Positions 1-6,177 of a stretch of 13,126 nucleotides of DNA are shown here, in pieces. Origin of the DNA: Ruminococcus sp. UBA3286 (GTDB lineage Bacteria; Bacillota; Clostridia; Oscillospirales; Ruminococcaceae); the NCBI GenBank assembly GCA_002362135.1, contig DETO01000100.1, positions 1-13,126 of the forward strand. Direction: 5' to 3'. The translations under genes were made by a program, and so were the position numbers. Below the pieces are notes generated by a model. That model worked only from the letters and a program-made list of their open reading frames with translations. It did no database searches and was not told the DNA's origin. The first letter of the stretch is position 1, and the number at the start of each line of letters is the position of its first letter.

Positions 1-9
1 TATATAATA

Positions 10-38
10 TTGACATAGAGGGGAGAAAGGAGTAAAAT
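10..38 (+). promoter_or_regulatory. Sigma-A-type promoter of the two-component operon
   Basis: A perfect -35 TTGACA (10-15) is followed after exactly 17 bases by TAAAAT (33-38), which predicts a transcript start near 45 and an untranslated leader of about 86 bases before the response regulator. A second possible -10, TATAAT at 3-8, lies at the window edge; its -35 would be outside the window. No other gene separates this promoter from the operon. Confidence 0.6.
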
Positions 39-93
39 AATAATGCTTCCGACGATGAAACGTAAAATTTCAGCCGCTTGGAAAATTTAAAAA

Positions 94-109
94 AGTTTCA
101 CGTGAAACA
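94..109. promoter_or_regulatory. parS-like ParB-binding palindrome
   Basis: Bases 95-108 read GTTTCACGTGAAAC, a perfect 14-base palindrome with no spacer. The 16-mer AGTTTCACGTGAAACA (94-109) matches the bacterial chromosomal parS consensus TGTTTCACGTGAAACA at 15 of 16 positions; only the first base differs. It sits in the leader of the response regulator gene, about 20 bases before the start codon and just ahead of the Shine-Dalgarno. A perfect palindrome without a loop makes a poor RNA hairpin, so a DNA-binding site is the better reading. It could instead be an operator for another dimeric regulator. Confidence 0.6.
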
Positions 110-130
110 TTAGTAAGGAGATTCCGTAAA

Positions 131-850
131 ATGAACGATATAGAAAATTCAGTAATACTGGTCGTTGACGATGATCATGATATAGTTAATGCAATATCCG
201 CTCTGTTAGAGCGCGAGGGTTTTAAAACTTACAAGGCTTACAACGGCATCGAGGCGGTCGACGCTCTTGTACAGCATGATGTACAGCTTATACTTATTGA
301 CATAATGATGCCGAAAATGGACGGACTGTCGGCAATGATGAAGATTCGCGCCACGAAAAATATCCCCATTATCGTGCTTTCGGCGAAATCAGAGGACAGC
401 GATAAGATACTCGGCTTATCAATGGGCGCGGATGATTACGTTACAAAGCCCTATAATCCCATGGAACTGGTAGCGCGTGTGCGTTCAAATCTTCGCCGTT
501 ATCTGAGTCTCGGGGCTGCCGACAGCGCGCGCAAGGATAATTCCATAAGGATAGGCGGTCTGAGACTTGACCTTGACGAAAAACAGCTTTATGTTGACGG
601 CATAGCGGTAAAACTTACGGCGACGGAATATAAAATAACGGAACTTCTTATGGAGAATGCAGGCAGAACATTTTCGGCGGAGGAAATTTATTCGCGCGTC
701 TGGAATGAAGATTCCTATTCGGTTGAAAATACGGTAATGGTGCATATACGACACATTCGAGAGAAGATAGAAATAAACCCCGGCGACCCTCGTTATCTGA
801 AAGTTGTCTGGGGAATCGGCTATAAAATAGAAAGACAGGTGGATAAGTAA
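131..850 (+). CDS. OmpR/PhoB-family (VanR-like) response regulator
   Basis: A cytoplasmic response regulator of 239 residues, the usual length for the OmpR/PhoB family. The receiver domain (about 7-122) shows the acidic pocket D13-D14-D15, phospho-acceptor D57 in LILIDIMMPKMDG, the switch Ser S84 in IIVLSAKSE, and conserved K106 in VTKPYNP. The C-terminal winged helix (about 138-235) has the recognition region SVENTVMVHIRHIREKIE and the closing wing VWGIGYKIE. The start ATG follows AAGGAG (115-120) at a spacing of 10. The stop codon overlaps the start of the histidine kinase by one base (TAATG), so the two are translationally coupled and almost certainly form a cognate pair. By family knowledge, phosphorylation from the kinase drives dimerisation and binding to promoter direct repeats. 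Its targets are not evident here; nothing shows that it controls the xylanase genes downstream. Confidence 0.95.
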   Translation: MNDIENSVILVVDDDHDIVNAISALLEREGFKTYKAYNGIEAVDALVQHDVQLILIDIMMPKMDGLSAMMKIRATKNIPIIVLSAKSEDSDKILGLSMGADDYVTKPYNPMELVARVRSNLRRYLSLGAADSARKDNSIRIGGLRLDLDEKQLYVDGIAVKLTATEYKITELLMENAGRTFSAEEIYSRVWNEDSYSVENTVMVHIRHIREKIEINPGDPRYLKVVWGIGYKIERQVDK

Positions 851-3456
851 TGTTATTAAAAAATAAAATAACGCGCTGCATTGCATTTCTGACGAGTTGT
901 ATCATAGTTGCCTTCTGCGTATTCCGTGTTGTTGAAGTCGTGAATGAAGCAAATTCCACTTACAGCAGAGAGGATATATATGTCAAGCATGGCGATGTTG
1001 TTTACGAGATGGAGCAAATGTATGGTAAACTCTGGGCTGTCGGAGTTATGTATCTGCGAAATTTAGATGAAGACGGCAATTTCACGGGCAGCGAGGAAAT
1101 GAAAGAGCAAACCATAAAAGCCCTGCAAAAACTGGGGTGCATGAATGCGAAAGGCGAAATTGAAATTGAAAATGAAAAAGACTTTAAGTATAAAGTTGCA
1201 TACGGAGAAAGATCGATAGGAAACGACGATCTTATTTATGATCATGGCAATGAATATCTGATGGGCAAACGAAACGATCAGATGTTTCATTCTTCGTTTG
1301 TTAATAACTATGCCTATACCATTTATGATTTCAACTGGTATCAGACCAATTACGGCATGACATATTATGAGATGCCAAATAAAAGCTATGCAATATATGA
1401 TTATGATACGACAGGAATGTACAGCGTGAAGGATAACCGCGGAGCAACTCTTTACTTCAGGTTGGACGGCTCAACGCCGATTCCGGAGTCATATCTTGAA
1501 CAGTCCGACGAGATATTATACGAGCCTTATATCGGGAACAGCATTAACGGGACAGTAAATATTGACAATATTATAAATACAAGCGCAGTAACTTCAACAG
1601 CCGTTTCTTCCGAAACAACGGCGGAATCGACTTCCGGAACTGATTTGACCGATACCACGGCAGTTCATCAGCGCGAAACGACAGGCGCAGCAATAATTAC
1701 CGAAACTATAGATCAGTATAACGATTATGATAATAATTATGATAATTACGACGAATCCGAACTTGAAAGCGTCGATCTTCCGAATGGAGAAAGCGGACTG
1801 TATTATTATAATGTGGATAACGGCTATCTGTACAGAGTGAATGTTCAGGATAATCAGTTTATTAAGGAACTGGGAGATGAATTTCAGCTTGAAATACTCA
1901 TTCAGCCCAACGATCAGACAATTTCCGATTATAATCGGATAGAGCAGGTCATCAAAGATACCGAAAAAGCTTGCACGCAAGCGGTCATCAGGCTTATTCC
2001 GTTTGCAGCGATAGCGTTAATTCTGATGCTGTACGTGCTGATCACGGGCGGTTACAGCGTTAAAGAGAAGAAGACCGTAATGACTTGGTGCGATAAAATA
2101 TTCGCAGAACTGCCCATAGCGATATTAATCATTGCGTTTATGTGTATTTGCGCGATCTTGTATGGCGGTATGTATTATGAAATATCAGAATTCTGCAAGG
2201 AATATTATTCAGAGGGTACAGTACCGAAAATCTATGCGCTGATTTGCGGATGCATATTCGGAGTGGGCGTCCTTATGATAGATACGATCGTCGTAAGGCT
2301 GAAATGCCGTAGTTTCTGGAAAACAACATTGATCTATAAAATATTGGCAGAAGTTTACCATATCATTAAAAAAATCAGAATGAAAATGGCTGAACATACT
2401 ATCAGGCGCGATATGCTTAAAAATGACCGCTTTATTATAAATTTCCTGATTCGCACGGCAGTTTTTGCAGCTGTGGAGGTGTTCTGGATATTTGTGGGAC
2501 TGTGCTTTGATGCGTTCTTTTTCACTTTCTTTATGAGCATAATAGTGTTTATGGGTTACATTATAGTAAGCTTGCTCGACTTAAAGGCAATGACTGATAT
2601 CACAAAGCACGTTAGCGATATGAACGGCGGAAATTACAGCAAACAGACTGTCAGCAAGCTTTCGCCTGCATATGTCTGCAATGAAAAGCTCAATAATATT
2701 TCGGCAGGAATCCAGACGGCTGTTGATAAGCAGATTCGTTCCGAGCGAATGAAAATAGATCTGGTTACAAATGTTTCACATGATTTAAAAACGCCGCTGA
2801 CTTCCATAATCAGCTATATCGACCTTCTTTCCGCGGAGGAGCTTACTCCCGAAGCGAAGGATTACGTGAAAATAATCGCAGAAAAATCCGAGCGTCTGAA
2901 ATCGATGGTTGCCGACCTGTTCGACCTTGCAAAGGCGACGAGCCGTACTGATATCAACGCCGAAGCGATAGACGCCGTAATATTAACAGGACAGGTTCTG
3001 GGAGATCTTGCGGATAAGATAGAAAAAAGCGGCAGAGAGATACGCACGGATATAAAAATAGAATCCGCGCCCATAATGGCGGAGGGAAAAAAGCTTTACC
3101 GCGTTTTCCAGAATCTTATCGATAATGCGCTGAAATATTCTATGGCAGGTACGAGAATTTACGTTGTTGTGCGCAAGGAATGGAATAAGTGCGTTATCAT
3201 CGTGAAAAATATCGCTTCATATGAGATGAATTTCACTCCCGACGAAATCACGGAGCGATTCACAAGGGGCGACGAATCGCGCAGTACTGAGGGCAACGGA
3301 CTTGGCTTATCGATTGCGAAGAGCTTTACAGAAGCCTGCGGCGGAACGTTCCGTATCATAATTGACGGCGATGTATTTACCGCAGAAATGAGTTTCCCGC
3401 TCATCAATAATGCTCCGAAAACTCCGAATGAACCTCTTACCGAGGAAAAGAAATAA
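850..3456 (+). CDS. Membrane sensor histidine kinase with large extracytoplasmic domain
   Basis: An 868-residue sensor kinase, longer than typical OmpR-class partners (roughly 350-600). Hydrophobic segments at about 10-29, 380-398, 421-441, 462-482, 531-551 and 555-576 give six predicted TM helices with both ends inside. Residues 30-379 form an extracytoplasmic region. Its middle is low in complexity: a Ser/Thr-rich stretch (about 243-285), then an Asp/Asn/Tyr tract (about 288-301) encoded by imperfect GAT/AAT/TAT repeats. A HAMP-like linker (about 577-620, with MNGGNYS) leads to HisKA with H644 in NVSHDLKTPLTSIISYIDLL. The ATPase domain shows the N box (NLIDNALKYS, N755/N759), an F-box-like TERFTRGDE and the G box GNGLGLSIAKSF (815-826). 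All residues for autophosphorylation and transfer look intact. Its start overlaps the regulator's stop codon. The signal is unknown; I recognise no named sensor domain in the outer region. Confidence 0.92.
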   Translation: MLLKNKITRCIAFLTSCIIVAFCVFRVVEVVNEANSTYSREDIYVKHGDVVYEMEQMYGKLWAVGVMYLRNLDEDGNFTGSEEMKEQTIKALQKLGCMNAKGEIEIENEKDFKYKVAYGERSIGNDDLIYDHGNEYLMGKRNDQMFHSSFVNNYAYTIYDFNWYQTNYGMTYYEMPNKSYAIYDYDTTGMYSVKDNRGATLYFRLDGSTPIPESYLEQSDEILYEPYIGNSINGTVNIDNIINTSAVTSTAVSSETTAESTSGTDLTDTTAVHQRETTGAAIITETIDQYNDYDNNYDNYDESELESVDLPNGESGLYYYNVDNGYLYRVNVQDNQFIKELGDEFQLEILIQPNDQTISDYNRIEQVIKDTEKACTQAVIRLIPFAAIALILMLYVLITGGYSVKEKKTVMTWCDKIFAELPIAILIIAFMCICAILYGGMYYEISEFCKEYYSEGTVPKIYALICGCIFGVGVLMIDTIVVRLKCRSFWKTTLIYKILAEVYHIIKKIRMKMAEHTIRRDMLKNDRFIINFLIRTAVFAAVEVFWIFVGLCFDAFFFTFFMSIIVFMGYIIVSLLDLKAMTDITKHVSDMNGGNYSKQTVSKLSPAYVCNEKLNNISAGIQTAVDKQIRSERMKIDLVTNVSHDLKTPLTSIISYIDLLSAEELTPEAKDYVKIIAEKSERLKSMVADLFDLAKATSRTDINAEAIDAVILTGQVLGDLADKIEKSGREIRTDIKIESAPIMAEGKKLYRVFQNLIDNALKYSMAGTRIYVVVRKEWNKCVIIVKNIASYEMNFTPDEITERFTRGDESRSTEGNGLGLSIAKSFTEACGGTFRIIIDGDVFTAEMSFPLINNAPKTPNEPLTEEKK

Positions 3457-3532
3457 AAATCTCTTGTAAAGAATAAAAACTAATTTTACTTGCATGGTAT
3501 TACAAAGTGGAGCTATTCTCTTGAATGCCTGT

Positions 3533-3550
3533 ATAGAGATCAGTCTCTAT
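3533..3550. repeat. Inverted repeat, 7-bp stem with 4-base loop
   Basis: ATAGAGA (3533-3539) and TCTCTAT (3544-3550) are exact reverse complements around the loop TCAG. It is the first of four consecutive inverted repeats in the 258-base gap between the kinase and the minus-strand regulator. No T-run follows, so it is not a convincing terminator on its own. Confidence 0.6.
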
Positions 3551-3560
3551 CGTCCCTGAC

Positions 3561-3600
3561 AAATTCAGTCTGTACCCATTGGGTACAGACTGAATTTAAT
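3561..3600. terminator. Likely bidirectional terminator hairpin between convergent genes
   Basis: Bases 3561-3577 (AAATTCAGTCTGTACCC) are the exact reverse complement of 3581-3597, giving a perfect 17-bp stem with a 3-base loop ATT. The stem begins with AAA and ends with TTT, and on the plus strand is followed by TAATTTT. It lies about 100 bases after the kinase stop and about 120 bases past the stop of the convergent regulator, which suits termination in both directions. The T-tract is modest, so efficiency is uncertain; the long perfect palindrome could also be a protein-binding site. Confidence 0.55.
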
Positions 3601-3609
3601 TTTGGGATT

Positions 3610-3664
3610 CATAAGGGACTGAGTCCCTTATGCAGGGGGTGCAGGGGGACGGCGTCCCCTTGCA
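3610..3664. repeat. Tandem GC-rich palindromes (REP-like intergenic element)
   Basis: Two adjacent palindromes lie here. CATAAGGGACT (3610-3620) and AGTCCCTTATG (3622-3632) are perfect complements about a central G. TGCAGGGGGAC (3640-3650) pairs with GTCCCCTTGCA (3654-3664) around GGC, with one G-T wobble. Between them TGCAGGGGG occurs twice in tandem (3631-3639, 3640-3648). Such elements resemble REP-type intergenic palindromes, which are usually multicopy, but copy number cannot be judged from one window. The element lies downstream of both convergent genes and does not code. Confidence 0.55.
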
Positions 3665-3714
3665 TAATGCCGCACAAGTAACATTTGATGTTCATACTTT
3701 GCAGGGGAGTTTCT

Positions 3715-5922
3715 CTATATTCTTCGTCGGTAGGAGTTTGGACTGATACCGGTTGTCTGGCGGAATTGCCGCAGAAAATATTTATCGTCGTCATAGCCGC
3801 ATTTGGCGGCGATGGCAGGTATACTCAGCGAAGAAGTCATAAGCAGATATTTCGCAAGGGCGATACGGCTTTGAATCAAGTCCTGATGAAAACTTATTCC
3901 GAAAATATTTTTATAAGCGGCACGGAAATGACCGCAGCTGATATGAAAATTTCGGCATTCTTCCTTAGCTGTCCACTGCTTTTCGGGTGAGTGATACATA
4001 GCGTTCCGAACGTTGTTGAACTCCTTAAAACTTGCCGTCTGTCTGTCTTCCAGAAGCGAGGCGGTTTTTTTCGTTATCTCGGAATTAAGCGCAGCAACAA
4101 GTTCTTCCGTTGAAAATTCCGAAACAGGCGAGGTAATTCCCACGGCGATTATATCGTCGATATTCTTCGTTGATTTGTAAACGGGCGAATGCGTGATAAG
4201 CACGATAAGCTTATCGGCAATCGCTTCGTGGTAATTTTCGGGAAGTTTACCGACAGAAGCATAAACGAACTGCTTATCCTGAAGCCGCGCGCAGAATGCG
4301 GAACTATTGACCGCCGTCATCTTCATACATTCCGCAATTTCGGAATCAAGTTTTATCGATATACTTTTTTCGTCAATGCGGTTTTCATTTGTAAAAAGCC
4401 GTGATTTCAGCATTACCGCCGATACAACATCGTTCTCGTCTGCGTTCGCAATTGCGGAAGAAAGCTCGTGAAGAAGTCCGTCTTTATTGTAAATTCCCGT
4501 TGCGGAATCATGAAATGCCGAAAGATTATTGCACGCCAACAGTTCATTTATATCGTTTTTCATGCGAAGAACGTTCAGAGCGTTTACGGCGGCGTTTATC
4601 CAGTCTATAATAATAGTATCATAGCCGTCGGGTTCGGTATACTGAAAAATGAAATGCCCTATCTCGACGCCTGCGGAAAACATGGGAACGAGATAAAGAA
4701 AACGCTTGTCGCCCATTCCGGGGATATTATCGGGAAACATTTTGCCGCGGGTAAAAAACTGCGGTTCGCTTGAACTTTCGATAGGGCTTATAACGCGGTA
4801 CATAGCCATAATTTCATCGTTGCTGCAAATTTCGAGACTTGATTTTTCCTTGCGGCTGCACCAGTTTTCGTACAGGCAGAGATAAATTCCCTTAATGCCG
4901 CGGATGAGATAAGCGAATTGCTGAAGCACATGGATATAGTCGTCGAGGGAGCGGCATACGGTAAGCTGCTGCTCAAAATTATTGCAGAAATTCAGATTGC
5001 GGTAGTAGTTCGTGCTGCGTACAGAGTGTAGTTCTCTTTTCAGATAATTTATATCCGAACCGCAGGGACAGGTATCTCCCGTGACCATATATCCGTCGAT
5101 AGGGATATCTTCAATTTCCGCGTCCGTTATTAAGTGATTGAGAATGCTGACCGCCTTTGCGCCGATAGCGGAGCGGTTGCGGTAATAGGTGGAAAGAATC
5201 GGCACATGAGAAAAGCGGTCGCCGATATATTCATAGCCGATGACGGTCATTCGGTCGGGCAGCTTGAAATCGTTTTCAAAAAGCGTATCTATAAGACCGT
5301 AAGCCATATAGTCGTTAGTGCATACCAATGCTTGCGGAATTCTTCTTTTGCCGCTTAAATATTCCTCGGCAAGCTTTTCGCCGTCAGTAGTCCAGAATTC
5401 GCCGAAAATCACATTATCGTCGCTGAATGGCAGTCCCTTTTCACGAATTACATCGCGTATTCCCTCTGCGCGCAAATGAGCCGTTTCAGCTTCTTTATAA
5501 CCTGTAAGAACGTCAATTTCGGTAAATCCGTGAACTTCCGTTAAATGGCGCGCAATATTACGGAAATCCCTGCGGACATCGCTGTTGACGCTTGGAAATT
5601 CGCCGCCCGATTCGCCTGTCACAACTACGGGGATATTCAGTTTTCTTATGCGGTTCAGCAGAGAATTGCGGAGTTTCGATTCCAGAACAAGCTCTTCCAT
5701 GTAAATCAAGCCGTCCAGCCGCTCGGATTCCATAAGCTCGTAAATTTTATTTTCAACATCCACGTCGGCAAAATATTCGCTGAAATTGAAAATATTGGAG
5801 ATCACCACGGGATAAATGTTCAATTTTTCAGCCTGAGCGAGAATTCCGCCCAGCATATCGCGCTGTTCCGATTCCGAAGCGCGCGATGTTATAATGCCTA
5901 TTACAATTTTTCCGTCTAACAT
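3715..5922 (-). CDS. AraC-family regulator with PBP-like sensor, GAF-like and degenerate GGDEF domains
   Basis: A 735-residue cytoplasmic transcription factor without signal peptide or TM segment. Residues about 4-285 resemble a periplasmic-binding/LacI-type sugar sensor (KIVIGIITSR, LDGLIYMEE, PQALVCTNDYMAYGLIDTL, MTVIGYEYI), but no LacI HTH precedes it. Residues about 305-455 look GAF-like (weak call). Residues about 465-600 align with a GGDEF domain: FHDSATGIYNKDGLLHEL corresponds to the entry motif and ARLQDKQFVYAS to ARLGGDEFAVLL, so GGDEF has become QDKQF (548-552) and cyclase activity is not expected. The end (about 648-735) is an AraC domain with two HTHs, the second at SLSIPAIAAKCGYDDDKYFLRQFRQTTGISPNSY. 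The start follows TGAGGT (5927-5932) at a spacing of about 5. The sensor-plus-AraC layout recalls E. coli XylR. Divergence from the xylanase genes suggests a xylan-derived sugar as effector, which is inference. Confidence 0.88.
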   Translation of the reverse strand: MLDGKIVIGIITSRASESEQRDMLGGILAQAEKLNIYPVVISNIFNFSEYFADVDVENKIYELMESERLDGLIYMEELVLESKLRNSLLNRIRKLNIPVVVTGESGGEFPSVNSDVRRDFRNIARHLTEVHGFTEIDVLTGYKEAETAHLRAEGIRDVIREKGLPFSDDNVIFGEFWTTDGEKLAEEYLSGKRRIPQALVCTNDYMAYGLIDTLFENDFKLPDRMTVIGYEYIGDRFSHVPILSTYYRNRSAIGAKAVSILNHLITDAEIEDIPIDGYMVTGDTCPCGSDINYLKRELHSVRSTNYYRNLNFCNNFEQQLTVCRSLDDYIHVLQQFAYLIRGIKGIYLCLYENWCSRKEKSSLEICSNDEIMAMYRVISPIESSSEPQFFTRGKMFPDNIPGMGDKRFLYLVPMFSAGVEIGHFIFQYTEPDGYDTIIIDWINAAVNALNVLRMKNDINELLACNNLSAFHDSATGIYNKDGLLHELSSAIANADENDVVSAVMLKSRLFTNENRIDEKSISIKLDSEIAECMKMTAVNSSAFCARLQDKQFVYASVGKLPENYHEAIADKLIVLITHSPVYKSTKNIDDIIAVGITSPVSEFSTEELVAALNSEITKKTASLLEDRQTASFKEFNNVRNAMYHSPEKQWTAKEECRNFHISCGHFRAAYKNIFGISFHQDLIQSRIALAKYLLMTSSLSIPAIAAKCGYDDDKYFLRQFRQTTGISPNSYRRRI

Positions 5923-5985
5923 TTTTACCTCATAAATTTGCTATAAATATCATTATTATGATATGCAGTTAAAATTTACTGCGTT

Positions 5986-6047
5986 ATAATAAAATCAACA
6001 TATCTTGTGATTTATTATAACATATGTCCATAATAAAATCAATATAT
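5986..6047. repeat. 18-bp direct repeats plus an inverted copy in the divergent control region
   Basis: ATAATAAAATCAACATAT (5986-6003) recurs as ATAATAAAATCAATATAT (6030-6047), 17 of 18 identical, offset by 44 bases (about four helical turns). A near-inverted copy, TGATTTATTATAAC (6008-6021), lies between them and complements 5984-5998 with one base missing. The second direct copy contains the -35 and the inverted copy the -10 of the minus-strand promoter, so these could be operators for autoregulation. AT-richness lowers the significance. Confidence 0.45.
6014..6042 (-). promoter_or_regulatory. Promoter of the AraC-type regulator gene
   Basis: Read on the minus strand: -35 TTGATT (6042-6037), a 17-base spacer, then TATAAT (6019-6014) preceded by TG-T, an extended -10. 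The predicted transcript start is near 6007, leaving a leader of about 85 bases before the start codon at 5922. It fires away from the xylanase promoter; the two -35 boxes are 42 bases apart, with the operator-like module 6061-6088 between them. Confidence 0.6.
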
Positions 6048-6060
6048 TTTATTCATTTTG

Positions 6061-6088
6061 TCCACCAAATCTGCAAATTGTGGGTTGT
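6061..6088 (+). promoter_or_regulatory. Operator-like module, copy 1 (upstream of the GH10/GH43 gene)
   Basis: TCCACC, four variable bases (AAAT), then CTGCAAATTGTGGGTTGT. The same module, identical outside the four-base spacer, occurs at 10167-10194 before the second enzyme gene. It contains inverted arms CCAC-N14-GTGG and overlaps the first bases of the -35 box. That placement, with a weak -35, is typical of an activator site touching RNA polymerase. The adjacent AraC-type regulator is the likely binder, by inference. Confidence 0.65.
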
Positions 6089-6113
6089 GAATAAAAGATG
6101 AATCATGTATAAT
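6085..6113 (+). promoter_or_regulatory. Promoter of the GH10/GH43 xylanase gene
   Basis: Weak -35 TTGTGA (6085-6090), a 17-base spacer, then consensus -10 TATAAT (6108-6113). Transcript start is predicted near 6120, giving a leader of roughly 58 bases to the TTG start at 6178. The strong -10 combined with a poor -35 covered by the operator-like module suggests dependence on an activator. Confidence 0.65.
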
Positions 6114-6177
6114 TAAATTGAAAGTTATGAAATCGTTACAAATATTTTGAAATAAAACAATGAGAGGAATGATTATT

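Noticed and set aside
43..90. A 15-codon open frame MLPTMKRKISAAWKI with AAAGGAG upstream, as a possible leader peptide.
   Set aside because: The better promoter (TTGACA-N17-TAAAAT) would start transcription at about 45, so the ribosome site and start codon would not be transcribed. It survives only if TATAAT at 3-8 is the real -10.
850..3456. Control of the xylanase genes by the two-component system.
   Set aside because: Only proximity supports it. The two-component promoter shares no motif with the enzyme promoters, and a different regulator is encoded directly beside them.
3533..3664. CRISPR array or attachment site.
   Set aside because: The units are palindromes of different sequence and size with no regular repeat-spacer structure and no neighbouring cas or integrase gene.
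3490..3681. A 63-codon plus-strand open frame in the gap after the kinase.
   Set aside because: It runs straight through four palindromes, has no ribosome-binding site and its protein has no recognisable features.
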